Assembly (NCBI GenBank): GCA_028285525.1
Contig: JANQOZ010000105.1
Location: 62,001 to 126,000, forward strand
Source of the DNA: Lysobacterales bacterium
GTDB taxonomy: Bacteria; Pseudomonadota; Gammaproteobacteria; Xanthomonadales; SZUA-38
Length of the DNA: 64,000 bases
Direction: 5' to 3'
Positions 9,581 through 18,787 of this stretch are shown piece by piece. Numbering within the stretch: the stretch's first letter is position 1; every line of letters starts with the position of its first letter. The translations under genes were made by a program, and so were the position numbers. The notes beneath the pieces are model-generated. The model did not search any database. It was not told the origin of the DNA and saw only the letters and a list, made by a program, of their open reading frames with translations.

Positions 9581-12292
9581 ATGGATCAGTACCTGCTGAC
9601 AACCAAGCTATCGCCCTCGGCGACGAATCAAGACTTTGTTGCCCGGCCTCGGCTGACTCAGACTCTGGCCAGCAGCGCCGGGCAGCGGCTCAGGGTGATC
9701 CACGCGTCTGCGGGTTATGGCAAGACCAGCCTGTTGAGCCAGTGGCACCACATGCTGGCCGAGGACGGGGTCGCCACCGCCTGGCTCAGCGTCGATCAGG
9801 ACGACAATCGGCCGTCGACCTTCGTGTCTTACCTGCTTAAAGCCTTCGAGCAGGCGGGTGTGGAGCTGCCGTCCAGCCAGGCGCTCCTCGGGGGCAGCCT
9901 TCGAAACACGGCGCTCAAATCGCTTGCCATTGTCCTGATCAACGAAGTCGCTCGCGGCGAGCGACCGGTGCATCTGCTGCTGGACGACTACGAAAACATC
10001 AGCAATCCGGATATCCACGACATGATGGATTTCCTGCTCACCCGAGCCTGCGACGAGCTGAAGTTTACGATCGCGGGCCGCACGGCGCCGCCGCTGGCGC
10101 TGGCCGATCTGGTGGTTCGCAACGAGGTGACGACCCTCACAGCGGCCGATCTCAAGATGGATCTCAAGGAGACGGTGGAGCTGTTTTCCAGCGACGCAGC
10201 GCACCTGTCCATCGAGGACATCACCATGTTGGTGGAGCGAACCGAAGGTTGGGTGATCGCGCTGCGGCTGGCCAACCTGTGGATCTCCAGCCAGCAGGAT
10301 TCAACCGCCCAGATCGCATCGTTCTCGGGCCGGGTGGCAGAGCTCGCCGATTATATGACGGAGCAGATCTTCGCCAGCCGCCCCGAGCAGGATCAGCGTT
10401 TTCTGCTGGTAACCGCACTGCCCAGACGAATTAACGGCGATCTCGCCAACGCGCTGTCTGACCGCTCTGACGGCTGGTCAGTCCTGGAACGGCTGCAGAA
10501 GCAGGACCTGCTGATCGAGGCGGTGGACCGGGAGCGGCGCTGGTATCGCTACCACAACCTGTTCCGGGAATTTCTGGTGGGAAACCTCAGGCGGACCTGT
10601 CCTCATGAGGTCGAGGCCCTCCACGGAAAGGCGGCCGACTGGCATCTAACCCACGGCGACCTTACCGAGGCGCTGCGCCATGCTCACGCAGCCGGCGACA
10701 CGAGCGCCGTGGCCGCTGAGCTGGAGGCGCGCGGCGGCTGGCTGTTGTACCTCAAGGGGCACCTGGACCTCATGGAGCTGGCAGCGGACCTGGTTTCGCC
10801 AGCGGATATCGATGCTCATCTCCGTCTGTCGATGTTTCGCGCGCATGCGCTGCTCAAGCAGCAGGAGATGGCGGCGGCGCGAGAGGTGTTTGAGGGGTTG
10901 CGCGCCAAGACGGAAGGCTTCACGGTCTGGAACGGCCGGCCGATCGTGCCGCTGCAGCAGGCAGAAATTTCCCTGATGGACTGCCTGATCTCGGGTTACG
11001 AAGATCGCCCCTTTACCGCCGCGGATCTCGCAAGCATCGAACAGCTCTGCGAGTCACTGCCTCCCGACGAGTCGCTCCTTCGAGCCACCGCTTTCAACGT
11101 CGCCTGTCTGATTTATCTTCAGGCGGGTCAGCTCGATCGCTGCCAGAGCGCTGGCAACCGGGCCATCGCCTACTTTCGGCGAGTCAACGCGGTCTACATG
11201 GAGAGCTTTATCTACTTCCACCAGGGCAAGTCGCTGCTGATGCAGGGCAAGCTCCGCGATACGGAGATGGTCTACGCGGAGAATGACCACCTGGTAAAGC
11301 AGTACTTCAGCCCCGACAGCGATTTTGCGCTGATCGAATCGGTCTATCGCGCCGAGCTTCTGTATCTCCAGAACAGGCTCGATGAAGCTCGCGAGTGCAT
11401 CAGCGAACCGCTGGCCCGCATGGGCAATTTTGATGCCTGGTTCGATATTCACCACACCACCTTCGGGGTTGCTGCAGGCATCAGCCGCGCGACCGAGGGC
11501 TTCCAGGCTGCTGAGGAAGTCCTGCAGCGCGGCCGCCGCTTTGCCGCGTCTGCCGACGTGCCGCGACTGACCGCCATGATCGAGGTGCAGCAGATCCAGA
11601 ACCTGCTGTGGACGGGTGACGGCGACGCTGCTGTGGCTGCTGCTGACCGCTTCGGGATCGCAAGGTGCTGTGAACAGTTCGATCCGGAAAACCTTTCTAC
11701 ACGCCGGATCTATGTGGCCCATCGACTGCTGCTGGCGCGCCTGGCGCTGTTCGCCGAGCGGCCGGTCGAGGCGTTAGGCGAACTCGATCGGCTGGCGGCG
11801 GAGCTTGAATCGCTCGGTGCCGACTATGGCGAACTGGAGCCGATGCTCCTGCGCGCCATGTGTCTGTTCCAGAGCGACCGGACCGACGAAGCGTTCGCCT
11901 ATGTTGATCGAGCCGTTTCGCTCGCCCTGTTCGACGACCATCAGCGGCCCTTCATCGAGGACGGTGAGCTGATCCTTCCGCTGCTGGAACAGTTTTCGAC
12001 GCAAAGCCAGAGCGCTGGCTCTAATCGCCTGCGGGATCGCTTTCTGCGTGACATCCTTCAGGCGCTGCAGGGCGAGGTGCGTGCTCGAGACCGAGCCCGC
12101 TCGGTGCTTACCAGCCGCCAGATCGAAGTCTTGCAGCACGTCCAGCGAGGCTTCTCGAACAAGGAGATCGCCCGGCGAATCGACGTCGGCGAGAACACGA
12201 TCAAGTTCCACCTTAAGAACATCTATCGAACGCTCGATACAACGACACGGCAGGGCGCCATCGCTGAGGCGATGCGCAGGAATCTCCTGTGA
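9581..12292 (+). CDS. MalT-like LuxR-family ATP-dependent transcriptional regulator
   Basis: The 903-residue protein has the LAL/MalT layout. The N-terminus LLTTKLSPSA resembles MalT-type starts. Walker A is ASAGYGKTSLL (about residues 42-52) and Walker B is HLLLDDYENI. A winged-helix and TPR-like helical middle follows. The C-terminal LuxR helix-turn-helix is LTSRQIEVLQHVQRGFSNKE with IDVGENTIKFHLKNIYRTL. Such proteins bind ATP and a small inducer, oligomerise and activate nearby promoters. It lies 122 bp upstream of the hydantoinase gene in the same direction, so it is the likely activator of the 12415-18770 operon. The ATG at 9581 is preferred over the GTG at 9536 by family likeness; the Shine-Dalgarno evidence is weak for both. 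Confidence 0.9.
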   Translation: MDQYLLTTKLSPSATNQDFVARPRLTQTLASSAGQRLRVIHASAGYGKTSLLSQWHHMLAEDGVATAWLSVDQDDNRPSTFVSYLLKAFEQAGVELPSSQALLGGSLRNTALKSLAIVLINEVARGERPVHLLLDDYENISNPDIHDMMDFLLTRACDELKFTIAGRTAPPLALADLVVRNEVTTLTAADLKMDLKETVELFSSDAAHLSIEDITMLVERTEGWVIALRLANLWISSQQDSTAQIASFSGRVAELADYMTEQIFASRPEQDQRFLLVTALPRRINGDLANALSDRSDGWSVLERLQKQDLLIEAVDRERRWYRYHNLFREFLVGNLRRTCPHEVEALHGKAADWHLTHGDLTEALRHAHAAGDTSAVAAELEARGGWLLYLKGHLDLMELAADLVSPADIDAHLRLSMFRAHALLKQQEMAAAREVFEGLRAKTEGFTVWNGRPIVPLQQAEISLMDCLISGYEDRPFTAADLASIEQLCESLPPDESLLRATAFNVACLIYLQAGQLDRCQSAGNRAIAYFRRVNAVYMESFIYFHQGKSLLMQGKLRDTEMVYAENDHLVKQYFSPDSDFALIESVYRAELLYLQNRLDEARECISEPLARMGNFDAWFDIHHTTFGVAAGISRATEGFQAAEEVLQRGRRFAASADVPRLTAMIEVQQIQNLLWTGDGDAAVAAADRFGIARCCEQFDPENLSTRRIYVAHRLLLARLALFAERPVEALGELDRLAAELESLGADYGELEPMLLRAMCLFQSDRTDEAFAYVDRAVSLALFDDHQRPFIEDGELILPLLEQFSTQSQSAGSNRLRDRFLRDILQALQGEVRARDRARSVLTSRQIEVLQHVQRGFSNKEIARRIDVGENTIKFHLKNIYRTLDTTTRQGAIAEAMRRNLL

Positions 12293-12414
12293 CTACCCGG
12301 TTTTAGGCCTCCCCCTACCCACCCCCAGGAATCCGGCTACTCCACGAAGTCGTTGAAGCTGGCGGAAGCCTCGCGCCAAGATGGAGCCCTCGTGATCTGA
12401 GGGGGTAGACGAGT

Positions 12415-13989
12415 TTGCTGAGAATCGGCGTCGACGTCGGAGGCACCAATACCGACGCGGTGGTGCTGGACGGGAGCAGTATTCTCGCTTCGGTCAAATC
12501 ACCCACCACTGAGGACATCAGCTCGGGCGTGATCAACGCCGTCGGGCAGGTTGTCGGGCAGGCGGGCCTCGACATGGCCGCCATCAGCAGCGTGATGATC
12601 GGCACCACCCAGTTCACCAACGCTTTTGTTCAGGCCCGTGGTCTAACCCGGGTTGGCGTCATGCGGCTCGGCGCGCCGGCGACTCGTTCCCTGCCGCCGC
12701 TGGTGGCGTGGCCGGAGGCCATGCGCGCCGCAGTCTTTGGGGATTCGGAGATCTTGCCGGGCGGCTATCAGGTGGACGGCAGCCCGATCACCGAACTCGA
12801 CGAAGAGGTCGTGCGGCGTACCGCGCGACGCTTCGCGGACCAGGGGTTAAACGCGGTCGCCGTGTCCAGCGTGTTTGGTCCGCTGAACCGGGAAGGTGAG
12901 GCGCAGGCCGCCGCCATCATCGCCGAAGAAATCCCCGGCGTTTCCGTCACGCAGGCGACCGACATCGGGCGCCTCGGCCTGCTGGAACGGGAGAGCGCGG
13001 CGGTGATGAACGCCTCGCTGCGCGAGCTTTCAGCCCACGTGGTGGATGCTTTCGAAATTGCCCTCAAGGAGCTGGGCATTTCGGCGCCGCTCTACATCAC
13101 CCAAAACGACGGGACCCTGATGCAGGCCAGCGCCGTGAAGCAGTTTCCGGTGCTGACCTTTGCCTCGGGTCCGACCAACAGCATGAGGGGGGCGGCGTTC
13201 CTGACCGGCGAGAGCAACGCCATCGTCGTTGATATCGGCGGTACGACGACGGACGTCGGTGTTTTGACCGACGGCTTCCCGCGCGAATCCTCGATCAATG
13301 TCGACATCGGCGGCGTGCGAACCAACTTCCGAATGCCCGATATCTTGTCGATCGGACTTGGCGGTGGCAGCCGGGTGACCAACAGCGACGGCGTCCTCGC
13401 GATCGGGCCCCAGTCGGTGGGTCACGACATCCTCACCGAGGCGAAGGTGTTTGGCGGGCAAACGCTGACCGCCACCGACATCGTGGTCGCGGCAGGTCGC
13501 GCCAGCGTCGGCTCGCAGTGGTCGGTGGCCGATCTGTCGGCAGAGCTGATCGAGGCAGCCGACGATCGTATGCAGAAGATGCTAGAAGAATCGGTCGATC
13601 GCATGAAGACCGGAAAAGGTGACGCCGTCGTGATCATGGTGGGCGGCGGCGCGATCCTGGCAAGAGATGAGCTCAAGGGCGCGGAGAGACTCCTGGTGCC
13701 CGAGCAGTCCGGCGTCGCGAATGCCGTCGGCGCCGCGATCGCTCAGGTCGGGGGTGAAGTCGACCGCGTGGTGTCCTTTGAAGCCGAAGGCCGGGAGCAG
13801 GCGCTGGAGCGCGTTAAAGCGCAGGCCATCGAACAGGCGGTCGCCGCCGGTGCAAGCGAAGACAGCACGCGGGTGGTGGACGTGGAGGAAATTCCGCTGG
13901 CCTACGTACCCGGCCACTCGGTACGGGTCCGCGTCAAAGCGGTGGGAGATCTGGCCCAGGAAACCCATGCTGTGGGAGCCGCGCTATGA
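12415..13989 (+). CDS. hydantoinase/oxoprolinase-family ATPase (short form)
   Basis: The protein has 524 residues and starts at TTG with GAGGGGG about 10 nt upstream. The N-terminus LRIGVDVGGTNTDAVVLDG is the actin-like phosphate-binding loop of the HyuA family. Other marks are MIGTTQFTNAFVQ, ERESAAVMNASLRE, YITQNDGTLM and AIVVDIGGTTTDVGVL. HyuA enzymes open five-membered cyclic ureas (hydantoins, oxoproline) using ATP. At 524 residues it lacks the long C-terminal region of full N-methylhydantoinase A, the form usually paired with DUF917, which follows here with a 4-nt ATGA overlap. It is cytoplasmic. The exact substrate is not set by sequence. Confidence 0.92.
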   Translation: MLRIGVDVGGTNTDAVVLDGSSILASVKSPTTEDISSGVINAVGQVVGQAGLDMAAISSVMIGTTQFTNAFVQARGLTRVGVMRLGAPATRSLPPLVAWPEAMRAAVFGDSEILPGGYQVDGSPITELDEEVVRRTARRFADQGLNAVAVSSVFGPLNREGEAQAAAIIAEEIPGVSVTQATDIGRLGLLERESAAVMNASLRELSAHVVDAFEIALKELGISAPLYITQNDGTLMQASAVKQFPVLTFASGPTNSMRGAAFLTGESNAIVVDIGGTTTDVGVLTDGFPRESSINVDIGGVRTNFRMPDILSIGLGGGSRVTNSDGVLAIGPQSVGHDILTEAKVFGGQTLTATDIVVAAGRASVGSQWSVADLSAELIEAADDRMQKMLEESVDRMKTGKGDAVVIMVGGGAILARDELKGAERLLVPEQSGVANAVGAAIAQVGGEVDRVVSFEAEGREQALERVKAQAIEQAVAAGASEDSTRVVDVEEIPLAYVPGHSVRVRVKAVGDLAQETHAVGAAL

Positions 13990-15080
13990 AGATTACGGTC
14001 GACGACGTCGAAGACTATTCCATCGGCGCAGCGCTTCTGGGCACCGGCGGCGGCGGCGATCCGTATATCGGCAGCCTGCTGCTGAGCGAGTCGCTGTCGA
14101 AAGGCGGCCCGCTGACCCTGCAGCAGGCTGACGACCTTCCCGACGATGCGCTCCTGCTGGTTTCGGCCATGATCGGCGCACCAACCGTCATGATGGAAAA
14201 GCTGCCGAGCGGCGACGAGGCGATCGCCTCGGTTCGCGCGCTTGAGTCCTATCTGGGGCAAAAGGCTTACGGCATTTTGGCGGCGGAAATCGGCGGCCTG
14301 AACGCGCTGTTGCCACTGGTGGTGGGTTCGACCTTGAACCTGCCCGTGATCGACGGCGACGGCATGGGTCGAGCTTTCCCGCAGCTTCAAATGGTGACCT
14401 ACAGCATCGAGGGCAATCCCTCGACGCCTCTGACGCTCACCGATGAATTTGGCAATACGGTGCTGATTAACACCGGTGATGACGAAACCGCCGAGAAGTT
14501 TGCCCGCAGTACCGTTGTGGCGATGGGCGCGAGCGCCCTGATGGCGTGTTATCCGATGACCGGGGCGCAGGTTAAAGCCAGCATTCTGCGCGGCACGCTG
14601 ACGGTTGCGCTAGGAATCGGCCGCGCCATTCGGCAGGCCAGACAGGCGGATGAACCACCAGTGCACGCGCTGCTTGAACACCTGGCGGAGCTTGATTTTT
14701 CAACCAGTGCCCGGCTGCTATTCGAAGGCAAGATTGTCGATTTATTTCGGGAGACCACCGCAGGCTTTGCGGTGGGCACGATCAAGCTGGACGCGCTCGA
14801 CGGCGGTCCGGACCGGATGGAAATCAAGTTTCAGAACGAAAACCTCATCGCGTTACGCAACGGCGAAGTCTGCGCCATCGTGCCGGACCTCATTTGTATT
14901 GTTGACCAGGAAACGGCGGCGCCGATCACCACCGAAGGGCTGCGTTACGGTCAGCGCGTGTCGGTGCTGGGGATCGCCGCCCCGGCCGAGCTGCGGACCG
15001 AGAAAGCGCTCAAGGTTGTCGGTCCAGCCTGCTTTGGTCTGGAGCAACCGTTTGTGCCGCTCGAATCCGCTCATCTGTAA
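13986..15080 (+). CDS. DUF917 / S-methyl-thiohydantoin desulfurase-family protein
   Basis: The protein has 364 residues. MKITVDDVEDYSIGAALLGT and GGGGDPYIGS, then VSAMIGAPTVMMEKLPSGDE and LPVIDGDGMGRAFPQLQM, are characteristic of DUF917. From memory, this family has been renamed for S-methyl-thiohydantoin desulfurase activity, and thiohydantoin desulfurases act in ergothioneine breakdown. The gene overlaps the hydantoinase stop (ATGA), so the two are coupled and probably act in sequence or as a complex. It is cytoplasmic, with no signal peptide. The family assignment is strong; the reaction in this organism is inferred. Confidence 0.88.
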   Translation: MKITVDDVEDYSIGAALLGTGGGGDPYIGSLLLSESLSKGGPLTLQQADDLPDDALLLVSAMIGAPTVMMEKLPSGDEAIASVRALESYLGQKAYGILAAEIGGLNALLPLVVGSTLNLPVIDGDGMGRAFPQLQMVTYSIEGNPSTPLTLTDEFGNTVLINTGDDETAEKFARSTVVAMGASALMACYPMTGAQVKASILRGTLTVALGIGRAIRQARQADEPPVHALLEHLAELDFSTSARLLFEGKIVDLFRETTAGFAVGTIKLDALDGGPDRMEIKFQNENLIALRNGEVCAIVPDLICIVDQETAAPITTEGLRYGQRVSVLGIAAPAELRTEKALKVVGPACFGLEQPFVPLESAHL

Positions 15081-15090
15081 GGAGAATCTC

Positions 15091-17412
15091 ATGACCCATT
15101 CCAATCCAAGGGCCCGGAGCAATAACCCGTTCAAACTGCGGCGCAAGCGCCGGCTCTCGCTAGCGGTCAACGCGGCACTGGCCGGCCTACTGGGCGGGCT
15201 TATCGGCACCCAGCCGGCGCTGGCTCAGCCAGGGTCTGAGGCCATCGAGGAGGTGATCGTCAAAGCGCGGAAGCGGGACGAGAGCATCACCGATATTCCG
15301 GACGCGGTGACGGTGTTCACCGCTGACACAATCGAGCGGGCCGGCATCAACAACGTTAACGACTTTGCAAACCTGACACCCAACCTGATGATCCGGGAGG
15401 GCTTTCGGGACGGGGTGAGCTTCATCACCATGCGCGGTATCAGCACGGCTCAGCAGGGGCTTCCCCCGGTCACCGTGGTCGTGGACGGCGTGCAGGTCGC
15501 AGCCCTCGACTTTATCAACCAGGGCCTGGTGGATATCGAAAGTATCGAGGTGCTGCGCGGTCCGCAGGGTGCGCTTTACGGCGCCGGTGCCATGGCGGGC
15601 GCGATCAACATCACCACGGCGATGCCGTCAGACGAGATGGAAGGGCGCCTGCGGGTGACCGGCGCAAGCGGTAACGACCTGCGGCTCCAGGGCGTGATCT
15701 CCGGCCCGCTGGGTGACAGCGAGAACTGGTCGTACCGCGCCCGTGCCAGCTACCGCGACTTCGACGGCGTGGTCGACAACGTGCGCGGCGACGAAGTCGA
15801 CTTTGACGAAGCGCTGCAGCTGGGGGGACGGCTTCTGTACGAGGGCGATCGTCTCACCGCCGATTTTCGAGCGAGCTTCGGCGCTTACGAGGCCGGCGCG
15901 ATCGAGCAGTCCCGAATCCCGGCGCGGCCGCTGAGCCCCAACGACTCGCCGTTTACCGCTCGCCATGCGATCCCGGATTTCACCGGGGCGCTGTTCGTGC
16001 CGGTATTGAGCATCGATCAGACGGTCAATGACTTCGACGGCACGGCCTTCGATATCCAGAGTGACTTTCTCGGTGCTGAGGAACGAGATTTCGTCAACCT
16101 CTCCATGAAGCTGGACTATGAGTTCGACCAGTTCACGCTGACGTCGATTACCTCGTATGACGACGCGGACCAGGAGCTGGCCGGCGACTCTGATTGGGCG
16201 GCCACGGATATTCTGGGAATCGCCGGCGCTGCGGCCTCTGGCTTTTTCCCGTCGCTGACCGGCTTGACCAACGTCACCGGTCGCGCCCAAAGTCTGGATG
16301 ATGATTTCGAAGCCTTCACGCAGGAATTTCGCCTGACGTCCAACAGCAACGGTCGCTTTCGCTGGCTGGCCGGCGCGTGGTATCAGGACCGAGAGGCCCG
16401 GACCGTCTTGTCCCTCCCCGTAGCGCAAAACACCAATCAGCTTGGGCCCGATTTTTTCCAAGCTGTCGGCGCACCGTTTCCGCGGACGGACTTCAAGAAC
16501 GACGAACTCTGGGCGCTGTTCGGTCAGGTCAACTACGACATCAGCGACCGGCTGGAGCTGACGGTGGGCTTGCGCTACGACGACGCCACCTACGACAACA
16601 CGGGCTACCAGTGTTTCGGCTGTGAGGATGCCGCATTTCTGCTGCCCAGCAACGACGAATTTGGGAACGTGGTCAATACGCCGGAAGAAAGCGACGACGA
16701 CCTCCAGCCCAAGGTCTCGCTGTCATACGACTGGAGCGATCAGCTGATGACCTACGCAACGTATGCGGAAGGCTATCGACCGGGTTTCTTCAACACGGGC
16801 AACCCGACCGCGGCCGAAAGCACCGAGAACATCGAGCTGGGGTTCAAGTATGCGGACGCCAGCAACCGCTGGTCTCTCTACGGCGCAATCTTCCGTATCG
16901 ATTACTCCGAGCAGCAGTTCAGCACCATTATTGGCGGTCCGCCCTTCCGCCTGACCACCAACATTCCGTCGGTGGATATCGACGGGCTGGAGCTGGAAGC
17001 GGCCCTCAGAGCCACGGACGACTGGACGCTGTCCGCCGGCTACGGCTACGTGGACGCTGAGGAAAGCGGTAGCGGGTTGGCTGTGCCGAATGTCCCAGAC
17101 TACACCTTCAATTTATCCAGCGACTATCGGTTCCCGGTGGGCGAGTCACTGGACGGCAGTTTCCGGATTGATTACCGGCGCCAGGGATCGTGGTATCTGT
17201 CGCGGCAGGAGCTGTACGAGGTCACCGACCGTGACTACCTGAACGTTCGTGTTTCGGTCGCGGGAGAGAACTGGATGGTGACTGCCTTTGGCACGAACGT
17301 GCTGGAGGAGTTTCAGGCCAACGAGTTTGGGCTGATCGACGGCGTTGTGGGTTTCGTGAGGTCATGGTCCGGCGGTCGACAGTTTGGCCTGGAGGCCACC
17401 TGGAACTTCTAG
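15091..17412 (+). CDS. TonB-dependent outer-membrane receptor
   Basis: The start at 15091 has GGAG 6 nt upstream, 10 bp past the DUF917 stop, giving 773 residues. A basic signal peptide (LRRKRRLSLAVNAALAGLLG) ends near LAQ. The TonB box region is EEVIVKARKRDESITDIPDA, the plug contains TMRGIS and VEVLRGPQGALYGAGAMAGA, and the barrel includes FRLTSNSNGRFRWLAGAWYQ and YATYAEGYRPGFFN. It ends EATWNF, the terminal aromatic expected for outer-membrane barrel assembly. Such receptors import scarce or large ligands using TonB energy. Its place inside the hydantoinase operon suggests it brings in the substrate or a precursor. Confidence 0.96.
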   Translation: MTHSNPRARSNNPFKLRRKRRLSLAVNAALAGLLGGLIGTQPALAQPGSEAIEEVIVKARKRDESITDIPDAVTVFTADTIERAGINNVNDFANLTPNLMIREGFRDGVSFITMRGISTAQQGLPPVTVVVDGVQVAALDFINQGLVDIESIEVLRGPQGALYGAGAMAGAINITTAMPSDEMEGRLRVTGASGNDLRLQGVISGPLGDSENWSYRARASYRDFDGVVDNVRGDEVDFDEALQLGGRLLYEGDRLTADFRASFGAYEAGAIEQSRIPARPLSPNDSPFTARHAIPDFTGALFVPVLSIDQTVNDFDGTAFDIQSDFLGAEERDFVNLSMKLDYEFDQFTLTSITSYDDADQELAGDSDWAATDILGIAGAAASGFFPSLTGLTNVTGRAQSLDDDFEAFTQEFRLTSNSNGRFRWLAGAWYQDREARTVLSLPVAQNTNQLGPDFFQAVGAPFPRTDFKNDELWALFGQVNYDISDRLELTVGLRYDDATYDNTGYQCFGCEDAAFLLPSNDEFGNVVNTPEESDDDLQPKVSLSYDWSDQLMTYATYAEGYRPGFFNTGNPTAAESTENIELGFKYADASNRWSLYGAIFRIDYSEQQFSTIIGGPPFRLTTNIPSVDIDGLELEAALRATDDWTLSAGYGYVDAEESGSGLAVPNVPDYTFNLSSDYRFPVGESLDGSFRIDYRRQGSWYLSRQELYEVTDRDYLNVRVSVAGENWMVTAFGTNVLEEFQANEFGLIDGVVGFVRSWSGGRQFGLEATWNF

Positions 17413-17468
17413 GCGCCTCCTTAGCTCGCCGCCAGCCAAGCCCTTCGGTCGGCGGCGGGTAGCCAGCC

Positions 17469-18770
17469 ATGGGTAGCGCCGACATTTCCGCTCACCCAGC
17501 CGGCGGTTCGGGCCCGGGGGCGCACATCGCCCGCGATCAGCTGGTCAATGGCCTGCAGCTCTCGCTGGTCATTATCGGGGTGGCGATCACCATCCCGGCG
17601 TTTCTGGTGGGTGGTGAGGTAGTCGCCGGCCTGGGGCTTACGCGCGCCGCGGCGGCGGTCAGTATCGGCAGCCTGGCGGTTGCCGTCATCGCTGCGCTCA
17701 CCATGTCTCTGGCGGCCAAAACCCGCCGCTCAACTTATGAAATCATTCGCGGGCCCTTTGGCGCGCAGGGCTGCCGGCTCGTCACCCTGGTCATGGCAAC
17801 CAGCCTGCTGGGGTGGTTTGGCGTTACGGCCCAGCTCTTCGGGCAGGCGCTCGCCGGTGCGGTCGAACAGGTCGCCAGCATCAGCGCGCCGCGGTGGTCG
17901 ATGACCCTCCTCGGCAGCGCGCTGATGATCGCCACCACCATCTTCGGCTTTCGGGCCATCGAGCGGCTGAGCCGCGTTGTGGTGCCGCTGCTGCTCGTGC
18001 TGCTGGTGGCGGCCGTCTGGCTGAGCCTCGGTCGCCTCTCGTCGGAAGCACTCACCGCCGACGGAACCGGGAGCATCACCTCGCTGGGCACCGGGATATC
18101 GGTAGTGATCGGCGCTTACATGGTGGCCGTAACGATCGCGCCGGATATTGCGCGTTTTGCGAAAACCCGCGGCCAGGCCACGGCTGCCGCCTTCGCCGGC
18201 TATGGTCTGGGTTATGGCGGCGTGCTGATGCTGGCGGGGATTCCTGGGCTGCTGCCGATCGACGGCGGCTACGTGGAGCGGCTCGTGGTGCTGGGGCTTG
18301 GGGTTCCGGCGCTGGCTCTGGTGGTGTTCGCAACCTGGACCACCAACTGCAGCAATCTCTATTCAGCGTCGCTGGCTTTCGACACGCTGATTCCCGGTAA
18401 ACGTTATCGTTTGATCACCGTGCTTGCCGGCGCTGCCGGCACGCTGGCCGGCCTTGCCGGGTTGGCAGATAATCTGGTGCCTTACCTGGTCCTGCTGTCG
18501 ATTGCGGTTCCCCCGATCAGCGGTATCTATCTTTCCCACTATCTGGTGCTGAAGCTCGGTGACGGCAATGAGGCAACGGGCCTTGCCGCAGAGGCGCCTG
18601 CCTTGCTGGCCTGGAGCGTAGCCACCGGCGTCGCCTGGCTTGCCAGCAATGGTTACCTGACGCTCACCGGGGTGGGTTCGCTTGACTCATTCCTGATCGC
18701 CGGCGGCAGCTATGCCCTGCTGCGTCGGCATGTTGGGCGCAGCGCAACGAGTTCAGTCGCGGACCCGTGA
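17469..18770 (+). CDS. NCS1-family permease (cytosine/hydantoin permease type)
   Basis: The 433-residue membrane protein has about 12 hydrophobic helices. DQLVNGLQLSLVIIGVAITI, STYEIIRGPFGAQG and YMVAVTIAPDIARFAKTRGQ resemble the CodB branch of NCS1 transporters, inner-membrane symporters for nucleobases, allantoin and hydantoins. The hydantoin permease Mhp1 belongs to this superfamily. The gene is 56 bp after the TonB receptor and is the last gene of the run; it converges on the molybdenum hydroxylase with a 17-bp gap. In context it should carry the compound from periplasm to cytoplasm for the hydantoinase pair. Confidence 0.9.
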   Translation: MGSADISAHPAGGSGPGAHIARDQLVNGLQLSLVIIGVAITIPAFLVGGEVVAGLGLTRAAAAVSIGSLAVAVIAALTMSLAAKTRRSTYEIIRGPFGAQGCRLVTLVMATSLLGWFGVTAQLFGQALAGAVEQVASISAPRWSMTLLGSALMIATTIFGFRAIERLSRVVVPLLLVLLVAAVWLSLGRLSSEALTADGTGSITSLGTGISVVIGAYMVAVTIAPDIARFAKTRGQATAAAFAGYGLGYGGVLMLAGIPGLLPIDGGYVERLVVLGLGVPALALVVFATWTTNCSNLYSASLAFDTLIPGKRYRLITVLAGAAGTLAGLAGLADNLVPYLVLLSIAVPPISGIYLSHYLVLKLGDGNEATGLAAEAPALLAWSVATGVAWLASNGYLTLTGVGSLDSFLIAGGSYALLRRHVGRSATSSVADP

Positions 18771-18787
18771 CGGCAAGCTGCCTGCGG

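Noticed and set aside
12415-15080. A complete ergothioneine degradation pathway
   Set aside because: No ergothionase, thiourocanate hydratase or related genes are present here; only the hydantoin-type end steps can be supported.
14650-15090. Upstream extension of the TonB receptor frame through the DUF917 gene
   Set aside because: The extension is out-of-frame DUF917 sequence; the true start at 15091 has a ribosome site and signal peptide.
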